From positions 186,001 through 250,000 of the forward strand of contig CAWGUU010000004.1 in assembly GCA_963825765.1 (NCBI GenBank): 64,000 bases of DNA, read 5' to 3'. Below the pieces are notes generated by a model. The model searched no databases, had not been told where the DNA came from, and saw nothing but the letters and a program-made list of their open reading frames with translations. Each line of letters begins with the position of its first letter. Position 1 is the first letter of the stretch. Made by a program: the position numbers and the translations under genes. The DNA comes from CAWGUU01 sp963825765. Its GTDB lineage: Bacteria; Actinomycetota; Acidimicrobiia; Acidimicrobiales; AC-14. This document shows positions 1 to 8,880 of the stretch, piece after piece.

Positions 1-117
1 CAGACCCTCGAGGAGGAGATGAAGGAGGCCGCCGCCGACCTGCGCTTCGAGTACGCCGCCCGCCTGCGCGACGAGGTCCACGACCTCAAGCGCGAGCTGC
101 GCGAAGTCGCCGGATAG
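1..117 (+). CDS. uvrB: UvrABC system protein B, 3' end only
   Basis: The window opens inside a gene in frame 1 that gives 38 residues and a TAG stop. The residues form a UVR-motif helix of the kind found at the C terminus of UvrB: the segment EEEMKEAAADLRFEYAARLR is followed by DEVHDLKRELREVAG. In UvrB this motif pairs with the matching motif of UvrC during nucleotide excision repair. UvrC also carries a UVR motif, but a complete uvrC lies at 32.2 kb and uvrA is 3.5 kb downstream, so uvrB is much the best reading. The rest of the gene lies to the left of the window. Confidence 0.88.
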   Translation, partial: QTLEEEMKEAAADLRFEYAARLRDEVHDLKRELREVAG

Positions 118-156
118 CCGCTCAGGCCGGGCGCGCCACAGGTCGATATCTACAAG

Positions 157-1886
157 GTGACCTTGGTCGACAGCGCCGCCGCGCCCGCCGACGCAAGCCC
201 TCCGTGGTGGCGGAAGCCTTGGGACGCACCCCTCGGCGCCCACCTGGCCGCGCTGGCCCTCGTGCTCCTGGCCCTGCTACCGGTCGTCGGCACCTCGTCG
301 TCGCTCTCGGCCGACGAGGGAGCGGCGATCGTCCAGGCCAAATCCCTGTCCGGTGGCGAAGGCTGGATCGTCGAGCACCCAGTTCCGCAGGTGGACCCGA
401 CCCGGACGGGCGCCAACTACCCGCTGGAGAACGCCGACGTCGGGACCAAGGGGCTGGCGCCCTACGCCAAGCACCCCCTTTACCCCCTGCTGCTGGCGGG
501 CGCCGACCGTGCCGGCGGGGTCGTCGCCATGGTGCTCCTGTCGCTGGCCGGCACCCTCGCCGCCGCCGGGCTGGCCGCGGCTCTGGCCCGGCGCATCGAC
601 CCGGCCCTGGCCCGCCCGACCGTCTGGGTCGTCGGACTGGCCAGCCCCCTTCTCTTCGACGGCTACCTGGTGATGGCCCACACCCTCAGCGCCGCCCTGG
701 CCGTGGGCGCGGTCCTGCTGGCGGTGCGGGCGATCGAGGAGCGGAGCCCTGTGGCCGCAGCGGCGGTGGCGCCCTGCATCGCCGCCGCGGTGATGCTCCG
801 CACCGAGGCGGTCTTCCTGGCCGCCGGCCTGGCCATGGCGGCCGTCGTCGCCTCCCGCCGCCGCGGCGTCCTCGTCGCCGCTGCCGCCGCGGCCGGCGGA
901 CTGGGTGCGATGGTCGGGGAGGACTGGTGGTACCGGCAGATCATGGGCGGGGCCGTGGCCACCAGCGGCAGCGCCGGGTCCGCGATCCCCGGCTCCGGCC
1001 TGGCCGGTCGGTTCCACGGCTTCGTCCTGACGTGGCTGACCACCGGCTACGACGGTGGGGGCATTGTCGACGTCGCCCTGATCGTGCTGCTGGCGTCGGT
1101 CGTGCTGGCGGCGTTCACCGTCCGCCGGCGCCCCGGGGAGACCCGGGCCGTCATCCTTCTCTCGCTGACCGCGGCCGCCGCCGCCGTCGTTGCCCTGGTC
1201 GCCGGCCCGACCAACGTCGTGCCCGGCCTGCTGGTGGCCTTCCCGCTGGTCGCCGCCGGGCTGATCCTCGTCGACCGCGTCACGATCCAGGCGCCGGCGG
1301 CCAAGCTGGCGGCCGGGACGTTCGCCCTGTTCGCCCTGGGCGTCCTCGCCACCCAGTACTCCCGGGGGGCTCGGGGGAGTGGGGCGGCCGCTACTTCGCC
1401 CTCGGCATCCCCATCGCCGTCCCGGTCCTGCTGGCTGCGGTCGCCTGGCGCGGCCGATCCCTGGCCCCCGAAGCCAGGCGAATCGCTGCCGGCGCCCTGG
1501 TCGTGGCTCTCCTGGCGCTGTCCGCCATGGCGATCGGCAGCCTTCGGGCCAGCCACGCCCACAACGATGCTATGAACGACGCCATCCGCAGGGCCACCAC
1601 CTCCATCGGCGGGCTGAATCGTTCGTGGCGGCCGGTCGTCGTCGCCGGCAACGGCACCGTGGCCCGGCTGGGCTGGCCGACCTTCGACGACGGCCGATGG
1701 CTGCTGGCGCCGGACGATCAGAGCAGCCAGGCCGCCCTTGCCGACCGCCTGGCCGCGGCCGGCGAGACGACCTTCGTGCGGGTCACCCGCACCCCCGGTG
1801 AGGTCCCGGGCTACGACACGCAGCCGGTCGACCAGGGGGGCCCGGCCGCCCGCACCTGGTACGTCGACATCCTCCGAAGGCGGTAG
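157..1886 (+). CDS. GT-C type membrane glycosyltransferase-like protein, frameshifted
   Basis: This is a multi-membrane-span protein of the GT-C fold type (ArnT/PMT/DUF2029-like). It has an acidic loop motif SADEGAAIVQAKSL after the first membrane segment and a YAKHPLYPLLL motif shared with its downstream neighbour. The reading frame is broken. Frame 1 runs from GTG 157 to about 1362, and the homologous continuation, starting at EWGGRYFALGIPIAV, is in frame 3 and ends at 1886. The switch falls at a six-G run (1364-1369). One additional G would restore a single product of about 576 residues, close to the 560 of the next gene. It could be a sequencing indel, a pseudogene or slippage. GTG 157 is chosen as the first start in frame; no strong ribosome binding site is visible. 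Substrate unknown. Confidence 0.72.
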
Positions 1887-1888
1887 CC

Positions 1889-3571
1889 GTGGCCAACCTC
1901 GCCCGGCGGGCGTGGGCGCTGCCCCTGTGGGCCCATGCCGCGGCGCTGGCCGTCGTGCTGCTGGCCCTTCTCCCGGCCATGAGCCCGACCGCCACGTTCA
2001 CCTCTGACGAGGGCGCCTACGCCCTCCAGGTGCGGGCGTTGCAGGACGGCTCGTGGGACTACGACTACAAGGCGGCGCCGCTCGACCCGGAGGGCACGTC
2101 CTTCCCGATCATCCTCAGCGACGGCAGCGAGGGCCACCACTACCCCTACGCCAAACACCCGGCGTTCCCGCTCATGCTGCTGGGGTCCGTCACGCTCTTC
2201 GGCACCGCCCTCGGACTGCACCTGCCCGGACTCATCGGCGTGGTCGGCGCCGCCGTCGCGGCGTGGCTCCTCGCCAAGGAGCTCGGAGACGAGCGGCTGG
2301 CCCGGCCCGCGTTCTGGGTGGCGGTGTCGGGCCCACTCATCGTCAGCGGGTTCGTCGTCTGGGCCCACGCACCCAGCGCCGCGCTGGCCGGATTCGCCCT
2401 GGTCGGGGCGGCTCGGATCGCCCGCCGGGGCGTCACGCCCGGAGCTGCGGTGCTCACCGTGGCGGCCGTCGTCGGCGGGGTGTTCCTCCGCTCCGAGGGC
2501 CTTCTGTTCGCCGGCGCGCTGGCGGTGGGGCTGGCGATGACGCGCCTCACGCAGACAGGGCTCCTCAGGCGAGAGGACGGCGGGCCAGTCCAGGCCCTCG
2601 TAGCCGGCGCCCTCGTGGCCGTCCCTGCCGCCCTCGCCGCTCTGGCCGACAAGGCGTGGGTGAACGCCATCGTCGTCGGGCCCTATGGCGGCGAGACCCT
2701 CCGGGGAGGCGGTTCCACCTCCTTCCTCGAGGGGCGGATCTCCGGCGCCTGGCACGAGCTCTTCCAGGCCCACTACCTGAACCCGCCGGCCGGGCCCATC
2801 GTGCTCGTGGCCCTTGTCGTGGCCGCTGGCCTGGGCTTTCTCGCCCTCCGCCGCTGGGACCCGAAGCGGTCGCGCCTGCTGCTGGCCGGTGCGGTGGGCG
2901 GGACCGGTCTCCTACTGGCCTTACGCTTCGCCGTCCATCCCCACGAAGCGGTCACCGGCCTGGTGACGGCCTGGCCCGTCGCCCTGCTGGGGATCCTGCT
3001 CTTCCGGTGGCGAGGATCCGGCCCGATCGCAGCGTTTCTCGGCGTCACCGTCGCCCTGTTCGTGGCCGCCATCCTGGCCACCCAGTACCCCGAGGCAGGC
3101 GGACTGGAATGGGGTGGACGCTTCCTCTCGCCGGTTCTGGTTCCCCTCGCCGTGCTTGCCGCCGCCGGCCTGGCCCGCGCCCTGGACCAGGTCCCCGACG
3201 CCGACCGCGCCTACGCCACCACCCTCGTCTCGGCCCTGGCCGCGGTCACCGCCGTCTTCGCCCTGGCCACCGCCGGGTCGCTGCGGGCGCGGGAGGACCG
3301 CATCGTCGACGCCCTGGCGCGCCACCCGGCCACCGTCACCGTCACCACCCGCCCGTCCTATCCCCGCATCGCCTGGAGAGCCGACGACCGGCTCAGCTGG
3401 ATGCTCACCGACGAGGCCCGCATGCCCGCGCTGCTCGAGCACCTCAGGCTCGCCGGGGTCGCGCAGGTCAACGTCGTCGTGCTGGAGGACACCCCGGTGG
3501 TCGGCGACGTGATCGACGAGCCCGCCGTGGGCGACGACGGCATGAAGATCGTGGCTGTCCGCTCCGAATAG
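1889..3571 (+). CDS. GT-C type membrane glycosyltransferase-like protein (paralogue of preceding gene)
   Basis: This is an intact 560-residue polytopic membrane protein that starts at GTG two bases after the stop of the previous gene, so the two are probably co-transcribed. A first hydrophobic segment is followed by TFTSDEGAYALQVRAL, an acidic first-loop motif like the one where GT-C enzymes hold their catalytic Asp. It also has YAKHPAFPLMLL, many Ala/Leu/Val membrane spans and a soluble C-terminal tail. The segment ATQYPEAGGLEWGGRF aligns with the broken part of the upstream gene and shows what that gene should read. The GT-C assignment rests on topology and motif. Donor and acceptor are unknown; a lipid-linked sugar donor is typical of the fold. 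Confidence 0.72.
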   Translation: MANLARRAWALPLWAHAAALAVVLLALLPAMSPTATFTSDEGAYALQVRALQDGSWDYDYKAAPLDPEGTSFPIILSDGSEGHHYPYAKHPAFPLMLLGSVTLFGTALGLHLPGLIGVVGAAVAAWLLAKELGDERLARPAFWVAVSGPLIVSGFVVWAHAPSAALAGFALVGAARIARRGVTPGAAVLTVAAVVGGVFLRSEGLLFAGALAVGLAMTRLTQTGLLRREDGGPVQALVAGALVAVPAALAALADKAWVNAIVVGPYGGETLRGGGSTSFLEGRISGAWHELFQAHYLNPPAGPIVLVALVVAAGLGFLALRRWDPKRSRLLLAGAVGGTGLLLALRFAVHPHEAVTGLVTAWPVALLGILLFRWRGSGPIAAFLGVTVALFVAAILATQYPEAGGLEWGGRFLSPVLVPLAVLAAAGLARALDQVPDADRAYATTLVSALAAVTAVFALATAGSLRAREDRIVDALARHPATVTVTTRPSYPRIAWRADDRLSWMLTDEARMPALLEHLRLAGVAQVNVVVLEDTPVVGDVIDEPAVGDDGMKIVAVRSE

Positions 3572-3618
3572 GTGTCAGCCGGGCTGAGTAGGTCTCACCC
3601 CGTGGGTATCGTCGAGGG

Positions 3619-6492
3619 GTGTCCGACAAGCTTGTGATTCGGGGGGCGCGCGAGCACAATCTCAAGAACGTCTCCCTCGAGGTGCCCCGCGAGAAGCTCG
3701 TCGTCTTCACCGGCATCTCCGGGTCGGGCAAGTCGTCCCTCGCCTTCGACACCATCTACGCCGAGGGTCAGCGCCGCTACGTCGAGTCGCTGTCGGCCTA
3801 CGCCCGCCAGTTCCTGGGGCAGATGGACAAGCCCGACGTCGACTTCATCGAGGGCCTGTCGCCGGCGATCTCCATCGACCAGAAGTCGGCGTCGCGAAAC
3901 CCCAGGTCGACGGTCGGCACGATCACCGAGGTCTACGACTACCTGCGCCTGCTGTGGGCGCGCATCGGCGTCCCCCACTGCCCCAAGTGCGGGGCGGTCG
4001 TCGAGCGCCAGACGCCCCAGCAGATCGTCGACAGGGTGCTCCAGCTGCCCGAGGGCACCCGCTTCCAGGTGCTGGCGCCGGTGGTTCGGGGCCGCAAGGG
4101 CGAGTACGAGGGGCTGCTGGCCGAGCTGGCCGGCCAGGGATACGCCCGGGCGAGGGTCGACGGCGAGATGTGGGACCTGTCGGCGCCCGCCGACCACGAC
4201 CGGCTGGCCCGGTACGAGATGCACACCATCGAGGTGGTGGTCGACCGCCTGGTCAGCCGGGAGGGCATCGAGCGCCGGCTCACCGACTCCCTGGAGACCG
4301 CCCTGCGGCTGGCCGAAGGGGTCGCCGAGGTCGAGATCGTGCCCCGGGACGGCGAGGAGGGCGCTGGTCAGGAGGGAAATGGGCCCACCGTCCTCACCTT
4401 CAGCCAGCACCTGGCCTGCCCCAACGACGGCACGTCGTTCGACGAGCTGGCCCCCAGGAACTTCTCGTTCAACTCCCCGTACGGCGCCTGCCCGCACTGC
4501 GACGGGCTGGGCACCCGCTACGAGGTCGACCCCGAGCTTGTCGTCCCCAACCCCGACCTGACCCTCGACGAGGGGGCGATCTCGCCCTGGGCGGGGGCGA
4601 GGGGCGAGTACTTCCACCGGGTGGTGACGGCGGTGGCCGAGACGTACGGCTTCCGGGTGACGACGCCGTGGAAGAAGCTCACCAAGGCCCAGCAGAAGAC
4701 CCTGCTGTACGGGTCGGGCACCAAGCAGGTCCACGTGCAGTACCGCAACCGGTTCGGCCGCACCCGCGCCTACAACACCCACTACGAGGGGGCGGTGCCG
4801 TATCTCCAGCGGCGCCACAGCGAGGCCGAGTCGGACTACATGCGGGAGCAGATCGAGGGTTACATGCGGGAGGTGCCGTGCCCCGACTGCGGCGGCGCCC
4901 GCCTCAAGCCCGAGTCGCTCGGCGTCACCGTCGGGGGGCTGAGCGTCACCGAGCTGTGCGACATGTCGATCGCCAGGTCGGCGGAGTGGCTGGAGGCCCT
5001 CGAGCTGTCCGAGCGCGACAGGATGATCGCCGAGCGGGTGGTCAAGGAGGTCAACGCCCGCATGCGGTTCCTGCTCGACGTCGGCCTCGACTATCTCACC
5101 CTCAACCGCTCGGCCGGCACGCTCGCCGGCGGCGAGGCCCAGCGCATCCGGCTGGCCAGCCAGATCGGGAGCGGCCTGGTCGGCGTCCTGTACGTGCTCG
5201 ACGAGCCGTCGATCGGCCTCCACCAGCGCGACAACCGCAAGCTGATCGACACCCTGATCCGGTTGCGGGACCTGGGGAACACGGTGATCGTCGTCGAGCA
5301 CGACGAGGACACCATCCGGGTGGCCGACCACGTGGTCGACATCGGCCCGGGCGCGGGCGAGCACGGCGGGGAGGTGGTGGCGGAGGGCACGGTCGACGAC
5401 CTCATCGCGGCCGAGCGGTCGATCACCGGCCAGTACCTGGGCCGCACCAGGTCGATCCCCGTCCCGGCCATGCGGCGGGAACCGGGCGCCGACTGGCTGG
5501 TGGTGCGGGGGGCGAGAGAGCACAACCTGCGCAACATCGACGTGGAGATCCCGCTGAGCTGCTTCGTGGCCGTCACGGGCGTGTCGGGGTCGGGCAAGTC
5601 CACCCTGGTCAACGACATCCTGTACCGGGCCCTCATGCAGCGCATCTACCGGTCCAAGGTGGTGCCCGGCCGCCACCACCGCATCGAGGGCTTCGAGCAC
5701 CTCGACAAGGTCATCAACATCGACCAGTCGCCCATCGGGCGCACGCCGCGGTCCAATCCCGCCACCTACACCGGCGTCTGGGACCACGTGCGCAAGCTGT
5801 TCAGCAAGACCCAGGAGGCCCGGGTGCGGGGCTACCTGCCGGGGCGGTTCTCCTTCAACGTCAAAGGCGGGCGGTGCGAGGCCTGCTCCGGCGACGGCAC
5901 GATCAAGATCGAGATGCACTTCCTGCCCGACGTCTACGTGCCGTGCGAGGTGTGCAAGGGCGGCCGGTACAACCGCGACACCCTCGACGTCACCTTCAAG
6001 GGCAAGAACGTGGCCGAGGTGCTCGACATGTCGATCGAGGAGGCGTGCCGGTTCTTCACCAACCAGCCCAACATCTCCCGCCACCTCCAGACCCTCGTCG
6101 ACGTCGGCCTGGGCTACGTCCGGCTGGGCCAGCCGGCGCCGACGCTGTCGGGCGGCGAGGCCCAGCGGGTCAAGCTGGCCAGCGAGCTGTCCAAGCGGGG
6201 CACCGGCCACACCATCTACATCCTCGACGAGCCCACCACCGGCCTCCACTTCGAGGACATCCGCAAGCTGCTCGGGGTCCTTTCCCGCCTGGTCGACCAG
6301 GGCAACACGGTCCTGGTCATCGAGCACAACCTCGACGTCGTCAAGAGCGCCGACTGGGTCATCGACCTGGGGCCCGAGGGCGGCGACGGCGGCGGGATGG
6401 TGCTGGTGGAGGGCCCTCCCGAGGTCGTGGCCAAGACGCCGGACAGCTACACCGGCCAGTTCCTGGCGCCGGTCCTGGCCCGTCACCTCTAG
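3619..6492 (+). CDS. uvrA: UvrABC system protein A (excinuclease ATPase)
   Basis: This is a full-length 957-residue UvrA, the damage-sensing ATPase of nucleotide excision repair. The N terminus has the family hallmark RGAREHNLKNVSLEVPR and Walker A GISGSGKSS. The first zinc module is at PHCPKCG and the insertion domain at CPDCGGARLKPESL. The first ABC signature reads LAGGEAQR with Ala where Ser is usual. The second half repeats the layout: GVSGSGKST, the zinc-binding CEACSGDGTI and CEVCKGGRYN, then the canonical LSGGEAQR and Walker B ILDEPTTGLH. The start is GTG 3619. A GAGGGGTG stretch overlaps the start, so a leaderless message is possible. No LexA box is seen upstream. A hairpin follows the stop. 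Confidence 0.98.
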   Translation: MSDKLVIRGAREHNLKNVSLEVPREKLVVFTGISGSGKSSLAFDTIYAEGQRRYVESLSAYARQFLGQMDKPDVDFIEGLSPAISIDQKSASRNPRSTVGTITEVYDYLRLLWARIGVPHCPKCGAVVERQTPQQIVDRVLQLPEGTRFQVLAPVVRGRKGEYEGLLAELAGQGYARARVDGEMWDLSAPADHDRLARYEMHTIEVVVDRLVSREGIERRLTDSLETALRLAEGVAEVEIVPRDGEEGAGQEGNGPTVLTFSQHLACPNDGTSFDELAPRNFSFNSPYGACPHCDGLGTRYEVDPELVVPNPDLTLDEGAISPWAGARGEYFHRVVTAVAETYGFRVTTPWKKLTKAQQKTLLYGSGTKQVHVQYRNRFGRTRAYNTHYEGAVPYLQRRHSEAESDYMREQIEGYMREVPCPDCGGARLKPESLGVTVGGLSVTELCDMSIARSAEWLEALELSERDRMIAERVVKEVNARMRFLLDVGLDYLTLNRSAGTLAGGEAQRIRLASQIGSGLVGVLYVLDEPSIGLHQRDNRKLIDTLIRLRDLGNTVIVVEHDEDTIRVADHVVDIGPGAGEHGGEVVAEGTVDDLIAAERSITGQYLGRTRSIPVPAMRREPGADWLVVRGAREHNLRNIDVEIPLSCFVAVTGVSGSGKSTLVNDILYRALMQRIYRSKVVPGRHHRIEGFEHLDKVINIDQSPIGRTPRSNPATYTGVWDHVRKLFSKTQEARVRGYLPGRFSFNVKGGRCEACSGDGTIKIEMHFLPDVYVPCEVCKGGRYNRDTLDVTFKGKNVAEVLDMSIEEACRFFTNQPNISRHLQTLVDVGLGYVRLGQPAPTLSGGEAQRVKLASELSKRGTGHTIYILDEPTTGLHFEDIRKLLGVLSRLVDQGNTVLVIEHNLDVVKSADWVIDLGPEGGDGGGMVLVEGPPEVVAKTPDSYTGQFLAPVLARHL

Positions 6493-6495
6493 TTG

Positions 6496-6519
6496 GAGGG
6501 GGCGCCGCCGCGCCCCCTC
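6496..6519 (+). terminator. GC-rich stem-loop after uvrA
   Basis: A perfect 9-bp inverted repeat, GAGGGGGCG at 6496-6504 and CGCCCCCTC at 6511-6519, has a 6-base loop and starts four bases after the uvrA stop. No T-run follows, which is common for terminators in high-GC actinobacteria. It also lies just past the end of the convergent small gene on the other strand, so it may serve both. Confidence 0.6.
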
Positions 6520-6537
6520 TCTCGACGAGGCCGCGGC

Positions 6538-6708
6538 CTACCAGCCCGGCACGTTCCCTTCGCAGTTCCAGAAGGCGCTTCCGCCACATTCTCGAGGGGT
6601 GCCATTGCAGTTCTCGCACACCCTGGCGCCGGCGCCCTGCGCGCCCGACAGCAGCAGCGTGGCCGCCGCTGCCACGGCGACCAACGTCTTGACCATTCGC
6701 TTCCGCAT
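6538..6708 (-). CDS. Small secreted Cys-rich protein
   Basis: A 56-residue reading frame on the minus strand is preceded by a clear Shine-Dalgarno sequence (GAGGAGGT, ending 4 bases before ATG 6708). The protein starts MRKRMVKTLVAVAAAATLLL, a basic N terminus plus hydrophobic core ending near SGAQGAGA, which is a typical Sec signal peptide. The mature part is only about 28 residues with four cysteines in the order CENC, ECGG, NCEG, and two tryptophans. A CxxC pair suggests a metal site or disulfide bonds. I do not recognise the family. Its strong ribosome binding site and signal peptide argue for a real gene. It is convergent with uvrA and lies downstream of the GT-C gene at 6779-7798 on the same strand. 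Confidence 0.62.
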   Translation of the reverse strand: MRKRMVKTLVAVAAAATLLLSGAQGAGARVCENCNGTPRECGGSAFWNCEGNVPGW

Positions 6709-6778
6709 CACGACCTCCTCGACCCGACCGGCCCGAACGCCGGCACACGAGCAGGATGCGGCGCGGGGCGTCCCACCG

Positions 6779-7798
6779 TCATGTGACCGGCGTCCCGTTT
6801 CGGTCGGGACGCCGGTCCTGAAGCTCGGCGAGCGCCGCCGGTACGTAACAGGCGAGAGCGGGGCCGAACGTCAGGCTCCAGTACTCCCGGCCCACGACGA
6901 CGGTGAGGAGCACCATCACGCCGGCGAACGGGAGCAGGAGCCGGGCCCCGGCGTCCTCCCCCCACCGCTGGGCCAGGCCGAAGAAGCCGAGGACCAGGCT
7001 CGGGATGCCGATCACCCACCCGAGGGGGCGGTCCGACGGGCTGAGGGCGCTCAGGACGTACCGGAGCCCGTGCCCGCTCTGGCCGAACGGCGCTTCCCGG
7101 CCCTGCTCGGCGAGCACGCCGCTGGCCAGGTCGGCGTGGATCACCCCGAGCACGACGATCACCGCGGACGTCACCGCCCAGGCCCGCCGGCGGGGGACGA
7201 TCACCAGGCCGAACAGAAGGGGCAGCACGTAGATCTCCCGGAGCGCGGCGGCGATGCCGACAGACACGGCCGCCAGCGCCCATCGCTCGTGGCGCAGGGC
7301 CAGGGCCGCGGCCAGGAGGAAGGGCAGGCCCCACAGCTCGGTGTGGAGGAAGAGCACCTCGGTGGCCCCGAGGACCCACATCCCGGCCAGCGTGACGGCG
7401 ATCGGGCCGCCGTAGCGGTGGAGGGGCCGCCCCAGGCGCCACGCCAGCAAAAGAACGGCCAGGTAGACCGCGCCCACGAGGTACCGCCACGACCCGGTGG
7501 GGAACCGGGAGAGGAGGAGGTACAGGGTGGGGGGCCGGATGGACCGCACCTGCGTCGGCGGCGCGTCCTCCTTGACCACGAGGGCGTCTCGCATGGCGGG
7601 GTAGTAGCCCTCGCCGCCCTGCATGGAGACGAGCGTGTCCCTGAACACCAGCTCGTCCACGTCGACCAGGTCGTATCCGGTCCGCACGCCGATCATGGTC
7701 GCCAGCAGAGCCAGGATGCAGGCGGCCGCCACGGCCACGCGATCGGCTACACCTGCGGACACCCGCTCGCTCCCGCCACGCCAGGTCATCGACACCAT
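6779..7798 (-). CDS. GT-C type polytopic membrane protein
   Basis: The gene encodes 339 residues with about eight or nine hydrophobic segments. The first membrane helix is followed by VDVDELVFRDTLVSMQGGEG, an acidic loop of the kind that carries the catalytic Asp/Glu in GT-C glycosyltransferases, and then by RPPTLYLLLSRFP. It is shorter than the GT-C genes at 157-3571 and ends with a short soluble tail. It is divergent from pseB, with about 90 bases between the starts. The context suggests a role in surface glycan assembly, but substrate and reaction cannot be read from the sequence. The start is GTG 7798; a later start is possible. Confidence 0.62.
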   Translation of the reverse strand: MVSMTWRGGSERVSAGVADRVAVAAACILALLATMIGVRTGYDLVDVDELVFRDTLVSMQGGEGYYPAMRDALVVKEDAPPTQVRSIRPPTLYLLLSRFPTGSWRYLVGAVYLAVLLLAWRLGRPLHRYGGPIAVTLAGMWVLGATEVLFLHTELWGLPFLLAAALALRHERWALAAVSVGIAAALREIYVLPLLFGLVIVPRRRAWAVTSAVIVVLGVIHADLASGVLAEQGREAPFGQSGHGLRYVLSALSPSDRPLGWVIGIPSLVLGFFGLAQRWGEDAGARLLLPFAGVMVLLTVVVGREYWSLTFGPALACYVPAALAELQDRRPDRNGTPVT

Positions 7799-7890
7799 CG
7801 TGTCGCGCCGCCGCGACGGCCGTAGCTCGGCACCGGACCTGCGAGACTTGCGGCGATGGAATCAAGTCGCCCCCCGGCCATGCCGATCTT

Positions 7891-8880
7891 GTGACGGTGG
7901 ACTCTTCCGACGCCGACCTGGCCGGCGCGACCATCCTCCTGACCGGGGGCACCGGTTCGTTCGGGAACGCCTTCATCACCGAGGTCACGCGCCGGTGGGA
8001 CGACGTCGTGATCCGCGTCTACTCGCGCGACGAGCTCAAGCAGTCCCAGATGATGGAGCGCTACGGCGACCGCCAGGTGCGCTACCTCCTCGGTGACGTG
8101 CGCGACCGGTCCCGCATGTCGCGGGCGGCCCAGGGCGCCGACATCCTCGTGCACGCGGCCGCCCTGAAGCAGGTGCCGGCCTGCGAGTACAACCCGTTCG
8201 AGGCGGTGCGCACCAACGTGCTCGGCGCCCAACACGTGGTCGACGCCGCCATCGACGCCGGGGTCAAGAAGGTGGTGGCGCTCTCCACCGACAAGGCGGT
8301 GAACCCCGTCAACCTGTACGGGGCCACCAAGCTCTGTGCGGAGAAGATCATCGTCCAGGGCAACGCCTACGCCGCCCAGTCGCACACCCGGCTGGCGTGC
8401 GTCCGGTACGGCAACGTCGTGGGGTCCCGGGGATCGGTCGTCCCCCTCTTCCGCCAGCAGGCCGCCACCGGCAAGCTGACGATCACCGACGAGCGGATGA
8501 CCCGCTTCTGGATCACCCTGCCCCAAGCCGTCGACCTCGTGTTCTACGCCCTCGCCAACATGACCGGCGGTGAGGTGTTCATCCCGAAGATCCCGTCCAT
8601 GCGGGTCGTGGACCTGGCCGAGGCGATGGCCCCCGGACTGCCCCGGGAGATCATCGGCATCCGCCCTGGCGAGAAGCTCCACGAGGTCCTGGTGACGGCG
8701 GACGAGAGCCGGCACACCGTCGACGCCGGCGACGTCTACGTCGTGTTGCCCGAGCACCCGTGGTGGACCCAACAGCCGGCCTGGGTGGACGGCAAGCCGC
8801 TCGAGGACGGCTTCGTCTACTCGAGCGACACCAACGACCGGTGGGTCAGCACGGAAGAGCTCGCCCGCATCCTGCCGTGA
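7891..8880 (+). CDS. pseB: UDP-N-acetylglucosamine 4,6-dehydratase (inverting), PseB type
   Basis: This 329-residue extended SDR enzyme should catalyse the first step of pseudaminic acid synthesis: dehydration at C4/C6 and C5 epimerisation of UDP-GlcNAc. It shows the NAD-binding TGGTGSFGNAF motif, SRDELKQSQM typical of PseB/FlaA1, HAAALKQVPACEYNPFEA (the family's Lys replaces the usual SDR Tyr region), and STDKAVNPVNLYGATK. The start is GTG 7891 in a short divergent promoter region. Its stop overlaps the next start by four bases, so it heads a tightly packed six-gene operon running to 13740. Confidence 0.93.
   Translation: MTVDSSDADLAGATILLTGGTGSFGNAFITEVTRRWDDVVIRVYSRDELKQSQMMERYGDRQVRYLLGDVRDRSRMSRAAQGADILVHAAALKQVPACEYNPFEAVRTNVLGAQHVVDAAIDAGVKKVVALSTDKAVNPVNLYGATKLCAEKIIVQGNAYAAQSHTRLACVRYGNVVGSRGSVVPLFRQQAATGKLTITDERMTRFWITLPQAVDLVFYALANMTGGEVFIPKIPSMRVVDLAEAMAPGLPREIIGIRPGEKLHEVLVTADESRHTVDAGDVYVVLPEHPWWTQQPAWVDGKPLEDGFVYSSDTNDRWVSTEELARILP

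Noticed and set aside
3595..6486. Long minus-strand open frame (963 codons) opposite uvrA
   Set aside because: It is the mirror of uvrA's codon usage in high-GC DNA; the translation is low-complexity (His/Gly/Val/Asp) with no domain.
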